Below are positions 22,859 to 30,619 of a DNA stretch of 37,262 bases, piece after piece (the first letter of the stretch is position 1; each line of letters begins with the position of its first letter). Location of the stretch: positions 1-37,262 of the forward strand of contig NZ_JAJOMA010000042.1 in assembly GCF_021129235.1 (NCBI RefSeq). Direction: 5' to 3'. The notes below the pieces were generated by a model that was given only the letters and a program-made list of their open reading frames with translations, was not told where the DNA came from and did not search any database. The stretch is from Kineosporia mesophila (GTDB taxonomy: Bacteria; Actinomycetota; Actinomycetes; Actinomycetales; Kineosporiaceae). Made by a program: the position numbers and the translations under genes.

Positions 22859-25800
22859 TTACTGCGCGAGGGCGGCGGGCACGCGGTGACGGTTCAGTCC
22901 GTGGCGCTGCTCGAACGCGGCCCCGGCCGTGCGGTCGAAGCAGGCGGGGTTGTCCTGCAGCAGGTTCTCCAGCACGGCGCGGGCCGTGTCCTCGTCGTCC
23001 AGGCCGCCACCCGCGCGGTGATCGATGACGGCCAGCAGCGTGCTCAGCCCGGTGTCCCCGGCGGCCGCGACGCGCAGGTCGGCCAGGAAGCGCGTGCAGG
23101 CCACCCGCGGCGTCACCGGGAACTCGGCGAGCTCGTCGAAACGCACGCTCCCGGGGCGGAAGACATGCAGGACACCGCCCCACACGGTGGTGTCGCGCAC
23201 GGCCTCGGCCACGGTGCGGGCGACGGCGTCGACCGGGGTGTAGTCCGACCGGATCGCGGCCCGGGGAACGGCTCCGAGCTGCTCGAAGGCCTGCAGCAGC
23301 AGATGGGTCACCGCGGTCGGGTTCGCGATCGGTCCCGCCGGGCCTGCCGGGTTCACGGGCCGGACGGCCGGCATCACCTCGCCGAGGCGCAGCACGGTCA
23401 CGGGCAGGTCGGTGGCGGCGTTCAGCAGCCGTTCGGCCACCCACTTCGATCGGCTGTAACCGCTGCGCGGCGCCGTCACGCCGGCGAGGTCGACGTCTTC
23501 GCCGAGCACGCCGGGCGTGCGCATCGCGTGGTCGTGCAGCACGCCCAGCGTCGAGATGTAGTGCAGGGGAACGCCGCCGGCCTCGCGGGCGAACCGGATC
23601 AGCTCGGCCGTGCCCCGCACGTTGGGGTCGCGGTGCATGCGGTAGTCGTAGAGGAAGTTGACCATCGCACCGTTGTGCACAACCAGATCGACCGCCTGGG
23701 CCAGTGAAGACCATTGCTCCGGGCTCAGTCCCAGGCCGGGGCGGGACAGGTCACCGGCGACCGCCCGGACCCGGCCGGTGAACCCGGGGTGATCGAGCTG
23801 CTGGCCGGTCAGGGCCGTGTCCAGACGACGGCGCGCCTGGTCGTCGTCCGGGGCCCGCACCAGACAGACCACGGTCAGGTCCGGGTCGTCGAGCAGCTCG
23901 TGCAGCAGATGCGTTCCGACGAAACCGGTGGCTCCGGTGAGAAGCACCGTCCGCACCGGCTGATCGCGCCGTTCACGCCGGGCCGGGACCGGGCCCGTCA
24001 GGTCCGCCAAATCGGCCGCGACCAGTGCCGCCTCCTCCGGAACCCTCTCGTGGTCGAGCTCGCGCCGGGTGATCAGCTCCCGCAGTCCGGCGGCGGTGGG
24101 GTGATCGACCAGGTCCCGGACCCCGATCTCCACCCCGAACCGGTCGGTCAGTGCGACCACGGCCGCGACCATCAGCAGGGAATTCGCCCCCGCGGCGAAG
24201 ACGTCGTCGTGCGCCCGCAGACGGGGACGGCGCATCGCGGTCCGCAGGACCCGCAGGACCTCGTCGTCGGTCCGGTCGTCGAGATCGGCCGCCCCGGCCA
24301 CGTCGGCCAGTTCCGCCTCCAGCGCCAGTTGCCGGCGGTCGGTCTTGCCCGCAGCGGTGAGGGGTATCTCCTCGAGGACCAGGCACCGCTGCGGCACACT
24401 GCTGCGGGGCAGCCGGGAACCCAGATGCGTCAGCACTTCTGCCGCGGGGACGGTCCCGGTGACGACCAGCACCAGCTCCCGGCCGGTGGCCGGCCCGACG
24501 ACCAGGGCCACAGCCTGCCGAACCCCCGGCAGGCTCAGGGCTGCGGCCTCGACCTCCCCCGGCTCGATACGGACCCCACCGACCTTGATCTGATGGTCGA
24601 TGCGACCGGAGAAATGGAACCGGCCTCGCTCGTCGAGATGTCCCAGGTCACCGGTGCGGTAGAGGCGACCGGTCAGCACGGGGCCGGCCCCGGGCCAGGG
24701 GCAGTCGAAGAATCGCTGGGCGCTCCGGTCGATCTCACCGTGGTAGCCGAGCCCGACACAGACCCCGCCGATGACGATCTCGCCGGTGGCGCCCGGGGGC
24801 AGAGGCCTGCCGTCGACGTCCACGACGACCGCGCCACAGTTGTCGACGGGCCGCCCGAGCGGTACGTCGTCGCCGTCGGCCTCGGTCACCTCGTGGAAGA
24901 TCATGCCGATCGCGGCTTCCGAGGGCCCGTAGCCGTTGCTCACCCGCAGCCCCGGCAGCAGCCGCTGGAGCCGGTGCACGTCGTGCGGGTTGATCTGCTC
25001 CCCGCCGACCACGAGATGGCGCAGTGAGCGCAGCCGCCCGACCAGGGCAGGCCGTTGTTCCAGCAGGGACAGCAGGGCGTTCAGGAGCGCGGGCACGAAG
25101 TCGGTGACCGTCACACCGTGGGTCTCGATCAGGTCGATGGTGTGCTGAAGGTCGCGGTGTTCCCCGGCGGTGGGAACGACCGTGGCCCCGCCGGTGGTCA
25201 GCGGCCAGAAGATCTGCCAGAACGCGGAATCGTAGGTGTGCCGGGTGTTCTGCAGCACCACCTCACGGGCCGGGGCCGGGCCGAACCAGCTGGTCATGAA
25301 CGCCAGCCGGTTGGCCAGGGCACCGTGCGAGTTCACGGCGCACAGCGGCGTCCCGGTGGTGCCGGAGGTGTACACCCCGTAGACGACGTCGTGCGGACCG
25401 GTGACCACACCGTCCTTGATTCCCGAACTTTTTTCTGTGGCAGAAACTTCCACCACCAGGGCCCGGTCGCGGTGGTGAGCCGGCATCAGGTCGGGGTCGG
25501 TGCACAGCACCGGCGCGCCCGCCAGGAGATCGAGCACCCGCTCGATTCTCGATGCGGGCCAGTGCGGATCGACCGGCACGTAGCCCACCCCCGCGAACAT
25601 GGCTCCGGCCCAGGCCACGGGCAGGGCCAGCCCGTCGGCGACGAGAACGGGAATCAGCGAGCCCGGGGCGGGAGCGGCGGCGATGATCCGCACGGCCAGC
25701 CGCCGGGCGTGAGCCACGAGCTCACCGTAGGTCAGGGTTCCGTCCGTGGCATGAACTGCCACGAGTTCCGGTGTCCGTCGCGCCATGTCGCTGACCTGCG

Positions 25801-26248
25801 CGGGAACACCGCGGAACGGCCCGTGATCGATCGTGACCCCGGCGAGCGGCCCGAGGACCGCCGCCTCGGTGGCCCGGGACAGTGCCGGAGCGGCGGTCGG
25901 GTCCAGGTCGGGATCGGCCAGCAGGGCCTGTGTCAGCTGCGTGCACATCTCGACCACGGCCGTGGTGGCGGGCGCCCAGGGATCGCCGTCGGACAGTTCT
26001 ATTTCATAGCTCACACAATATTTTTCATCAAAAATACAACGAATGACCGGCCCGCCGTCGGAGGTCGTCAGGCAGACCGTGAGCGCCGCCGCGACGCTGC
26101 GCTCCACCGAGGAGCCCACGACTATGAGGTCACGGTCCAGCCGGCGCGCCACCTCCTGTACGGCCCGGACGGCCGATGCCACGAATGCGTCCGAGAACTG
26201 ATGTTTTCGGAGAACGGGATCGGGCTGCATTCGGTCCACCGGGCTCAT
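22859..26248 (-). CDS. free-standing A-T-thioester reductase (NRPS-like)
   Basis: From the ATG at 26248 the protein is 1129 residues; starts at 26230 (ATG) or 26320 (TTG) cannot be excluded. Order: an unassigned N-terminal region of about 120 residues, an adenylation domain (VYTSGTTGTPLCAV, NGYGPSEAAIGM, YRTGDLG), a carrier domain with Ser in AGANSLLM, and a reductase domain with NADP motif LLTGATGFVGTHL and catalytic YSRSK. Such Lys2/MxcG-like modules activate an acid, load it as a thioester and release it reductively as an aldehyde or alcohol. By-eye A code DSWDVGGIGK gives no safe substrate. First gene of the operon, and no condensation domain is recognisable. The first about 300 bp are unusually AT-rich, around 25995-26050. 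Confidence 0.9.
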   Translation of the reverse strand: MSPVDRMQPDPVLRKHQFSDAFVASAVRAVQEVARRLDRDLIVVGSSVERSVAAALTVCLTTSDGGPVIRCIFDEKYCVSYEIELSDGDPWAPATTAVVEMCTQLTQALLADPDLDPTAAPALSRATEAAVLGPLAGVTIDHGPFRGVPAQVSDMARRTPELVAVHATDGTLTYGELVAHARRLAVRIIAAAPAPGSLIPVLVADGLALPVAWAGAMFAGVGYVPVDPHWPASRIERVLDLLAGAPVLCTDPDLMPAHHRDRALVVEVSATEKSSGIKDGVVTGPHDVVYGVYTSGTTGTPLCAVNSHGALANRLAFMTSWFGPAPAREVVLQNTRHTYDSAFWQIFWPLTTGGATVVPTAGEHRDLQHTIDLIETHGVTVTDFVPALLNALLSLLEQRPALVGRLRSLRHLVVGGEQINPHDVHRLQRLLPGLRVSNGYGPSEAAIGMIFHEVTEADGDDVPLGRPVDNCGAVVVDVDGRPLPPGATGEIVIGGVCVGLGYHGEIDRSAQRFFDCPWPGAGPVLTGRLYRTGDLGHLDERGRFHFSGRIDHQIKVGGVRIEPGEVEAAALSLPGVRQAVALVVGPATGRELVLVVTGTVPAAEVLTHLGSRLPRSSVPQRCLVLEEIPLTAAGKTDRRQLALEAELADVAGAADLDDRTDDEVLRVLRTAMRRPRLRAHDDVFAAGANSLLMVAAVVALTDRFGVEIGVRDLVDHPTAAGLRELITRRELDHERVPEEAALVAADLADLTGPVPARRERRDQPVRTVLLTGATGFVGTHLLHELLDDPDLTVVCLVRAPDDDQARRRLDTALTGQQLDHPGFTGRVRAVAGDLSRPGLGLSPEQWSSLAQAVDLVVHNGAMVNFLYDYRMHRDPNVRGTAELIRFAREAGGVPLHYISTLGVLHDHAMRTPGVLGEDVDLAGVTAPRSGYSRSKWVAERLLNAATDLPVTVLRLGEVMPAVRPVNPAGPAGPIANPTAVTHLLLQAFEQLGAVPRAAIRSDYTPVDAVARTVAEAVRDTTVWGGVLHVFRPGSVRFDELAEFPVTPRVACTRFLADLRVAAAGDTGLSTLLAVIDHRAGGGLDDEDTARAVLENLLQDNPACFDRTAGAAFEQRHGLNRHRVPAALAQ

Positions 26249-26384
26249 AAGGCAGCAATCAAACGAATCCGAGCATCCGGGACACCGCCATGAAATGACC
26301 TGGACGCAAACCCGAAGCAAAAGTTGCCACCGATCGGTGTCAGAGACGTCAGCGTCGTCGAAACTTCCTGGTGTGGATCACAGC
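26249..26384. promoter_or_regulatory. divergent promoter region of the biosynthetic cluster
   Basis: About 136 bp separate the minus-strand A-T-R operon from the plus-strand GNAT-racemase pair. It must hold both promoters. I see no clear -35/-10 pair or strong palindrome, and no regulator gene lies within the cluster. Confidence 0.5.
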
Positions 26385-27254
26385 ATGGGAACAATGGCCG
26401 CGCGGGCGAGTGCGACGCGAGCGGCCGGGACGGCCGGCGTCCGGGTGCGGGCCTTGACATCGACGGCGGACAGCTTCGCCTGCGAACGGTTTCTGGCCGA
26501 CGTGTGGCAGACCGGGCCAGAACACCCCCCGCTCGCCGCCGACGTGATCCGGGCGATGGCCGATGCCGGGAGTTACGTGGCGGGCGCCCTGGACGACAGG
26601 CTGGAGGGTACCCCGGACGAGGAGCGGCTGCTGGCCGCCGGCATCGGGCTGTGGGGACCACCCGGGCGGCCCGAGATGCACAGTCACATCGCCGGGGTGC
26701 ACGCGCAGGCCCGCGGCCGCGACGTCGGCTTCGCCCTGAAGCTGGACCAGCGCGCTCACGCCCTGGAGCACGGTGCCCACGAGATCACCTGGACCTTCGA
26801 CCCTCTGGTGGCCCGCAATGCCCACTTCAACGTCCGGAAACTCGGCGGCGGGGCGCAGGCCTACCTGATCGACCACTACGGCCAGCTGTCCGACGGGCTG
26901 AACGGCACCGACGAGACCGACCGGCTCCTGCTGCGCTGGGAGCTGCTGGGGGAACGAGCCCGCTCGGCCTGCGAGGATGGCGCCCAGGCCGGCGTCCCTC
27001 GGCCGGCACCGGAGGTGGCGCTGGGCCGTGACGGCGAACGCCCCGGGCCACGTCCGGCCCCGACCGGGGCCGGTCCTGTCCTGGTCTCGGTACCGCACGA
27101 CATCGAGGGCCTGCGCACCCGTGACCCCGAGCTGGCCGGCGCCTGGCGCCTCGCTGTCCGCGAGGTGCTCGGAGGACTCCTGGCCGGCGGCGCCCAGATC
27201 GTCGATTTTGACCGTTCAGCAGGCGGTTACGTGCTCGCCCGGGGAGGCCGGTGA
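26385..27254 (+). CDS. GNAT acyltransferase, COG3375 type (probable N-succinyl/acyltransferase)
   Basis: About 289 residues from the ATG at 26385; starts at 26295, 26337 or 26394 are also possible. The signature of the COG3375 GNAT group is clear: MHSHIAGVHAQARGRDVGFALKL (in two parts), EHGAHEITWTFDPLVARNAHFN, KLGGGAQAYLIDHYG and GLNGTDETDRLLLRWEL. In several bacteria this group pairs with N-succinylamino-acid racemase and is shown or proposed to N-succinylate amino acids. Its stop overlaps the racemase start (TGATG), so the two are coupled. It may acylate the cluster's amino acid so that the racemase can act. Confidence 0.8.
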   Translation: MGTMAARASATRAAGTAGVRVRALTSTADSFACERFLADVWQTGPEHPPLAADVIRAMADAGSYVAGALDDRLEGTPDEERLLAAGIGLWGPPGRPEMHSHIAGVHAQARGRDVGFALKLDQRAHALEHGAHEITWTFDPLVARNAHFNVRKLGGGAQAYLIDHYGQLSDGLNGTDETDRLLLRWELLGERARSACEDGAQAGVPRPAPEVALGRDGERPGPRPAPTGAGPVLVSVPHDIEGLRTRDPELAGAWRLAVREVLGGLLAGGAQIVDFDRSAGGYVLARGGR

Positions 27255-28366
27255 TGCAGGTCGAACGCGTCGTGCTACGGCAGATCAATCTGCCACTGGT
27301 CAGCCCGTTCCGGACGTCGCTGGGGATCGAGTACGAAAAGCCCGCGCTCCTGGTGCAGGTGACCACCTCGTCCGGTGACGGATGGGGTGAGAGCGTCTCC
27401 GGGTTCGACGCCAGCTACTCCTCGGAGTACATCGAGGGAACCCACGACGTCATGCAGCGGCACCTCATCCCCCGGCTGCTGGCCGCACCGAGCGTGACGG
27501 CGAGCGCCGTGGCGCCGCTGCTGGCCCCGGTCAAGGGCCATCGGATGGCCAAGGCCGCTCTGGAGATGGCCGTGATGGATGCCGAACTACGTTCCTACGG
27601 GATGTCTTTTGCCACGTCGCTGGGCGCCGTCACCGACCGGGTGCCGAGTGGGGTGTCGGTCGGCATCATGAACTCGGTGCCGGAGCTGCTGGCTGCTGTC
27701 TCGGGCTACCTGGACCAGGGGTACCGGCGGATCAAGCTCAAGATCGAGCCGGGCTGGGACATCGCGCCGGTGCGCGCGGTGCGTGAACGGTTCGGTGACG
27801 ACGTGGTGCTGCAGGTGGACGCGAACGCCGCCTACACCGCGGCCGACGCCCGTCACCTCGCCCGCCTCGACGACTTCGGCCTGCTGCTCATCGAGCAACC
27901 GCTGGACGAGGAGGACATGCGCGGGCACGCCGCGCTGTGCCGCGATCTGAGAACTCCCATCTGCCTGGACGAATCCATCGTGTCGGCGCGCTCGGCGGCC
28001 GATGCCATCGCCTGGGGCGCCTGCCACATCGTCAACATCAAACCGGGGCGGGTCGGCGGCTACCTGGAGGCCCGGCGTATCCACGACGTGTGCGCAGCCT
28101 CGGGTGTCCCGGTCTGGTGCGGCGGCATGCTGGAGACCGGGCTGGGCCGGGCCGGCAACGCCGCGCTGGCCGCTCTGCCCAACTTCACCCTGACCGGTGA
28201 CGTCTCGGCATCCGACCGGTACTTCGCGACCGACATCACCGAACCGTTCGTCCTGCGTGACGGGCACCTGGACGTGCCGGGCGGCCCGGGTCTGGGGGTC
28301 GTGCCGATCCCCGATCTGCTGGACGAGGTCACCACCTCGATGCAGGAACTGGTGAGACCCCGGTGA
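27254..28366 (+). CDS. N-acylamino-acid racemase / o-succinylbenzoate synthase-type enolase
   Basis: A 370-residue enolase-superfamily enzyme, very close in pattern to the Amycolatopsis N-acylamino-acid racemase/OSBS. Catalytic lysines are Lys163 (KLKIEPGWD) and Lys263 (NIKPGRVGGYLEARR), and metal ligands are Asp189 (VDANAAY), Glu214 (IEQPLDEED) and Asp239 (CLDES). The numbering is identical to the characterised enzyme. It begins at the ATG overlapping the GNAT stop. Pairing with a GNAT and not with menaquinone genes favours the racemase role: interconverting D- and L-N-acyl (N-succinyl) amino acids. No N-acyl hydrolase is in the window. The stop is followed at once by an ABC-gene fragment. 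Confidence 0.9.
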   Translation: MQVERVVLRQINLPLVSPFRTSLGIEYEKPALLVQVTTSSGDGWGESVSGFDASYSSEYIEGTHDVMQRHLIPRLLAAPSVTASAVAPLLAPVKGHRMAKAALEMAVMDAELRSYGMSFATSLGAVTDRVPSGVSVGIMNSVPELLAAVSGYLDQGYRRIKLKIEPGWDIAPVRAVRERFGDDVVLQVDANAAYTAADARHLARLDDFGLLLIEQPLDEEDMRGHAALCRDLRTPICLDESIVSARSAADAIAWGACHIVNIKPGRVGGYLEARRIHDVCAASGVPVWCGGMLETGLGRAGNAALAALPNFTLTGDVSASDRYFATDITEPFVLRDGHLDVPGGPGLGVVPIPDLLDEVTTSMQELVRPR

Positions 28367-28642
28367 GGCGAACTGGCCGGTGAGGCTGATCGAGCGGCGC
28401 ACGGCGACCGGCGCGGCGGCGACGTCGAAGCCATTGACCAGAGCCTTCCCGGCATCGGCCCCGGCCAGGGTGGACAGGATCCGCACCGCGGTGGTCTTGC
28501 CCGCCCCGTTGGACCCCAGCAGCGCGAACACACTCCCGCGTCGCACCTGGAGGTCCACCCCGCGCAGCACCTCGTGGTCACCAAACGCCTTGCGCAACCC
28601 TCGCACCTCGATCGCGAGGTCCCTGCTCTGCCCTGACGGCAT
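28367..28642 (-). pseudogene. truncated DrrA-type ABC transporter ATPase (5' fragment)
   Basis: From an ATG at 28642 with GGAGGAG upstream, the frame matches the N-terminus of daunorubicin-resistance-like ABC ATPases: IEVRGLRKAFGDHEVLRGVD, Walker A GSNGAGKTT, then RRSISLTGQFAS, the Q-loop. Similarity ends at about 28367, 1-3 bp from the racemase stop codon. Beyond that the frame continues only as antisense of the racemase. The signature motif, Walker B and C-terminus are missing, so it cannot be a functional ATPase. It marks a recombination or insertion edge of the biosynthetic cluster. Confidence 0.85.
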
Positions 28643-28679
28643 CGTCTTCTCCTCCGCTCCCTGGCTGGCGATCACCAGG

Positions 28680-28708
28680 GTGAAGGGTTGCCCCTGCGTC
28701 AGGGTCAA
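28680..28708 (-). promoter_or_regulatory. MerR-family-type promoter/operator for the ABC fragment
   Basis: On the minus strand TTGACCCTGACGCAGGGGCAA combines a TTGACC -35 with the dyad CCCTG-ACG-CAGGG. This is the layout of actinobacterial MerR-type operators (TTGACCCTGACG-n-CGTCAGGG). It sits about 40-65 bp upstream of the ABC fragment start. No merR gene is adjacent. Confidence 0.5.
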
Positions 28709-28777
28709 GTCGCTGCGGGAAGCAGTTTCCAGCAGGCCGGCTCAAGCCGCTGTGAGAGCTGTTCCGGGAACTGGTGA

Positions 28778-29779
28778 TCAGATCATGGAGATGACGATCT
28801 TGCCGCGGGTGGAGCCCTTGGCCATGTGGTCGAGGGCTTGCGGTGTGTCGGCGAACGGGAAGACGCGGTCGACGACCGGTCGGATGGTGCCGCTCTCCAC
28901 CAGTTTCGTGATCTCGCCGAGCTGTTCACCGCTGGCCTGCATGAACAGGAATGAGTAGGAGACCCCCAGGCGCGCTGCCTGGCGCCTGGTCTTCAGGCTG
29001 AGCAGGCGGGTGGCGATCTTCAGAACCGGGTTCCCGCCGATCTCGCGGGCGAAGTCCGGGTCGGGAGGCCCGGCGATGCCGATGACCGTGCCGCCGGGCT
29101 TGAGGATCGTCATCGATTTCGCCACGCTCCTGGGGCCCTGACTGTCCAGGACGACGTCGTAGTCCTTCAGGACGGTGGAGAAGTCCTGGGTGCGGTAGTC
29201 GATGACGACGTCCGCGCCCAGTTCCTTGAGGAAGTCGGCGTTCCTGGCGCCGGCAGTGGTGGCCACGGTGGCACCCAGGTGTTGGGCGAGCTGGATCGCG
29301 ATGGTGCCCACCCCGCCAGAACCCGCCTGGATGAGGACCTTCTGGCCGTGGCGCAGGTTGGCGCGTTCGACGAGGGCCTGCCAGGCGGTCAGGGCGACCA
29401 GGGGCAATGAAGCGGCTTCTTCCATGCTGAGGTTGGCCGGTTTGATCGCGAGGTCGTCCTGGTGCACGGTGAGGAACTCGGCGAAAGTGCCGATTCTGTC
29501 CTTGCGGGGTCGGGCGTAGACCTCGTCGCCGGGCTGAAAGGCATGAACCCCGGCGCCGACCCGGACGACGACGCCGGCCAGGTCGTTCCCCAGGACCAGG
29601 GGCAGGCGGTAGGGCAGGATGAGCTTGAACTCTCCCTGCGCGATCTTGTGGTCGAGCTGGTTGACGCCGGCCGCGTGGATGCGGACCAGGACCTCACCGG
29701 CAGCGACGTCAGGCTCGGGCAGCTCGGCAAGACGGACTGCCGGCTGGCTGGCGTACCGGTCGATGACGTAGGCCTTCAT
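28778..29779 (-). CDS. NADP-dependent medium-chain oxidoreductase (quinone-oxidoreductase-like)
   Basis: A 333-residue MDR-superfamily enzyme. The start is the ATG at 29779 (MKAYVIDRYASQ) with AGGAGA upstream; the open frame extends to 29851 across the promoter. GroES-like N-terminus (VRIHAAGVNQLDHKI, GNDLAGVVVRVG), Rossmann motif GSGGVGTIAIQLAQ, C-terminal HMAKGSTRGKIVI. Structural-zinc cysteines are absent, as in the zinc-free quinone oxidoreductase/enoyl reductase branch. It would reduce quinones or alpha,beta-unsaturated carbonyls with NADPH. Divergent to the TetR gene at 29895, with a palindromic operator between them. Confidence 0.92.
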   Translation of the reverse strand: MKAYVIDRYASQPAVRLAELPEPDVAAGEVLVRIHAAGVNQLDHKIAQGEFKLILPYRLPLVLGNDLAGVVVRVGAGVHAFQPGDEVYARPRKDRIGTFAEFLTVHQDDLAIKPANLSMEEAASLPLVALTAWQALVERANLRHGQKVLIQAGSGGVGTIAIQLAQHLGATVATTAGARNADFLKELGADVVIDYRTQDFSTVLKDYDVVLDSQGPRSVAKSMTILKPGGTVIGIAGPPDPDFAREIGGNPVLKIATRLLSLKTRRQAARLGVSYSFLFMQASGEQLGEITKLVESGTIRPVVDRVFPFADTPQALDHMAKGSTRGKIVISMI

Positions 29780-29840
29780 GGTGTTCTCCTGGGGATGATC
29801 GGCGCCAGTGGCGGGTGTTTCGTGGTCCGGCGCCAATGGT

Positions 29841-29854
29841 AGTATGGTCATACT
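29841..29854. promoter_or_regulatory. TetR operator, copy 1
   Basis: AGTATGGTCATACT (6-bp arms, 2-nt spacer) lies between the divergent oxidoreductase and TetR genes. The identical core recurs at 30543-30558 before the hydrolase. Two copies around one TetR gene make it the probable binding site. Confidence 0.75.
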
Positions 29855-29894
29855 TCAAATGGACGAGCGACACCCGATCGGGCGAGGAGGGGCC

Positions 29895-30479
29895 ATGGCG
29901 CGCTACGGCAAGGAACACAAGGAAGAAACGCGGCGGCGCATGGTGAAGAGCGCCGGGCGCCGGCTGAAGAAAGACGGCCTGGACGGCTCGGGCGTGGCCA
30001 CACTGATGGCCGATGCCGGACTGACCAACGGCGCCTTCTATGCGCACTTTGCCTCCAAGGACGACCTGATCGCCGCGACCATCGCCGACCAGCTCCAGCA
30101 ACAGCGGGTGCTGTTGCAGGAGCTGGCCGGCGAGTCGGACGGGTTCATGCGTTTCGTGCACGGATATCTCTCCCCCGAGCATCGTGACGACGCCGAGAAC
30201 GGCTGCCCTTCAGGAGCTTTGCTGGACGAGGTGGCCCGCAGTTCGCCAGTGGTCCGCCGGGCCTACAGCGAGAGCATTCGCGGCGTGGTCGACGACATGG
30301 CCGCCCTGGTGGCGCCAGGCGCCCCTGCGTCAGGACGGGGCAAGGCGCTGGGTTGCATAGCGATCCTGGTCGGGTCGTTGCAGCTGGCCCGGGCGATCGA
30401 CGACCCCCAGGAGTCTGCGACTGTGCTCGCCGAGGGGGTGCGGTCCATCTCCGCGCTGCTGGCTGCCCCGCCGGGCTGA
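29895..30479 (+). CDS. TetR/AcrR family regulator of the redox gene group
   Basis: A 194-residue repressor starting at the ATG at 29895 after a GAGGAGGGG ribosome site. HTH about 12-60: RMVKSAGRRLKKDGLDGSGV, then ADAGLTNGAFYAHFASKDDL, matching the TetR_N consensus. The C-terminal domain includes ENGCPSGALLDEVARSSP, typical of the AcrR/NemR-like branch that responds to electrophiles or quinones. Its targets are predicted to be itself, the divergent oxidoreductase and the downstream hydrolase/Old Yellow Enzyme genes, from the shared operator. The Cys in NGCPSG is a candidate redox sensor, by analogy with NemR-type proteins (inference). Confidence 0.9.
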   Translation: MARYGKEHKEETRRRMVKSAGRRLKKDGLDGSGVATLMADAGLTNGAFYAHFASKDDLIAATIADQLQQQRVLLQELAGESDGFMRFVHGYLSPEHRDDAENGCPSGALLDEVARSSPVVRRAYSESIRGVVDDMAALVAPGAPASGRGKALGCIAILVGSLQLARAIDDPQESATVLAEGVRSISALLAAPPG

Positions 30480-30542
30480 CCCTCCACCCGATACCGGATT
30501 GCGCCGACCGGGGTGTGATCCGGCATTCGTGTACCGCTATTG

Positions 30543-30558
30543 AAGTATGGTCATACTT
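30543..30558. promoter_or_regulatory. TetR operator, copy 2
   Basis: AAGTATGGTCATACTT has perfect 7-bp arms with a 2-nt spacer and shares its 14-bp core with the site at 29841-29854. It lies about 60 bp upstream of the hydrolase start. Confidence 0.75.
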
Positions 30559-30619
30559 TTATTGGGAGCGACGACGGTCGTGGTGTGACCGCTGCGACCA
30601 ACCCCTGGAGGACCCGCTC

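Noticed and set aside
27587-28708. A 373-codon frame joining the ABC ATPase start to further residues
   Set aside because: Everything past about 28367 is antisense to the intact racemase gene and has no ABC motifs.
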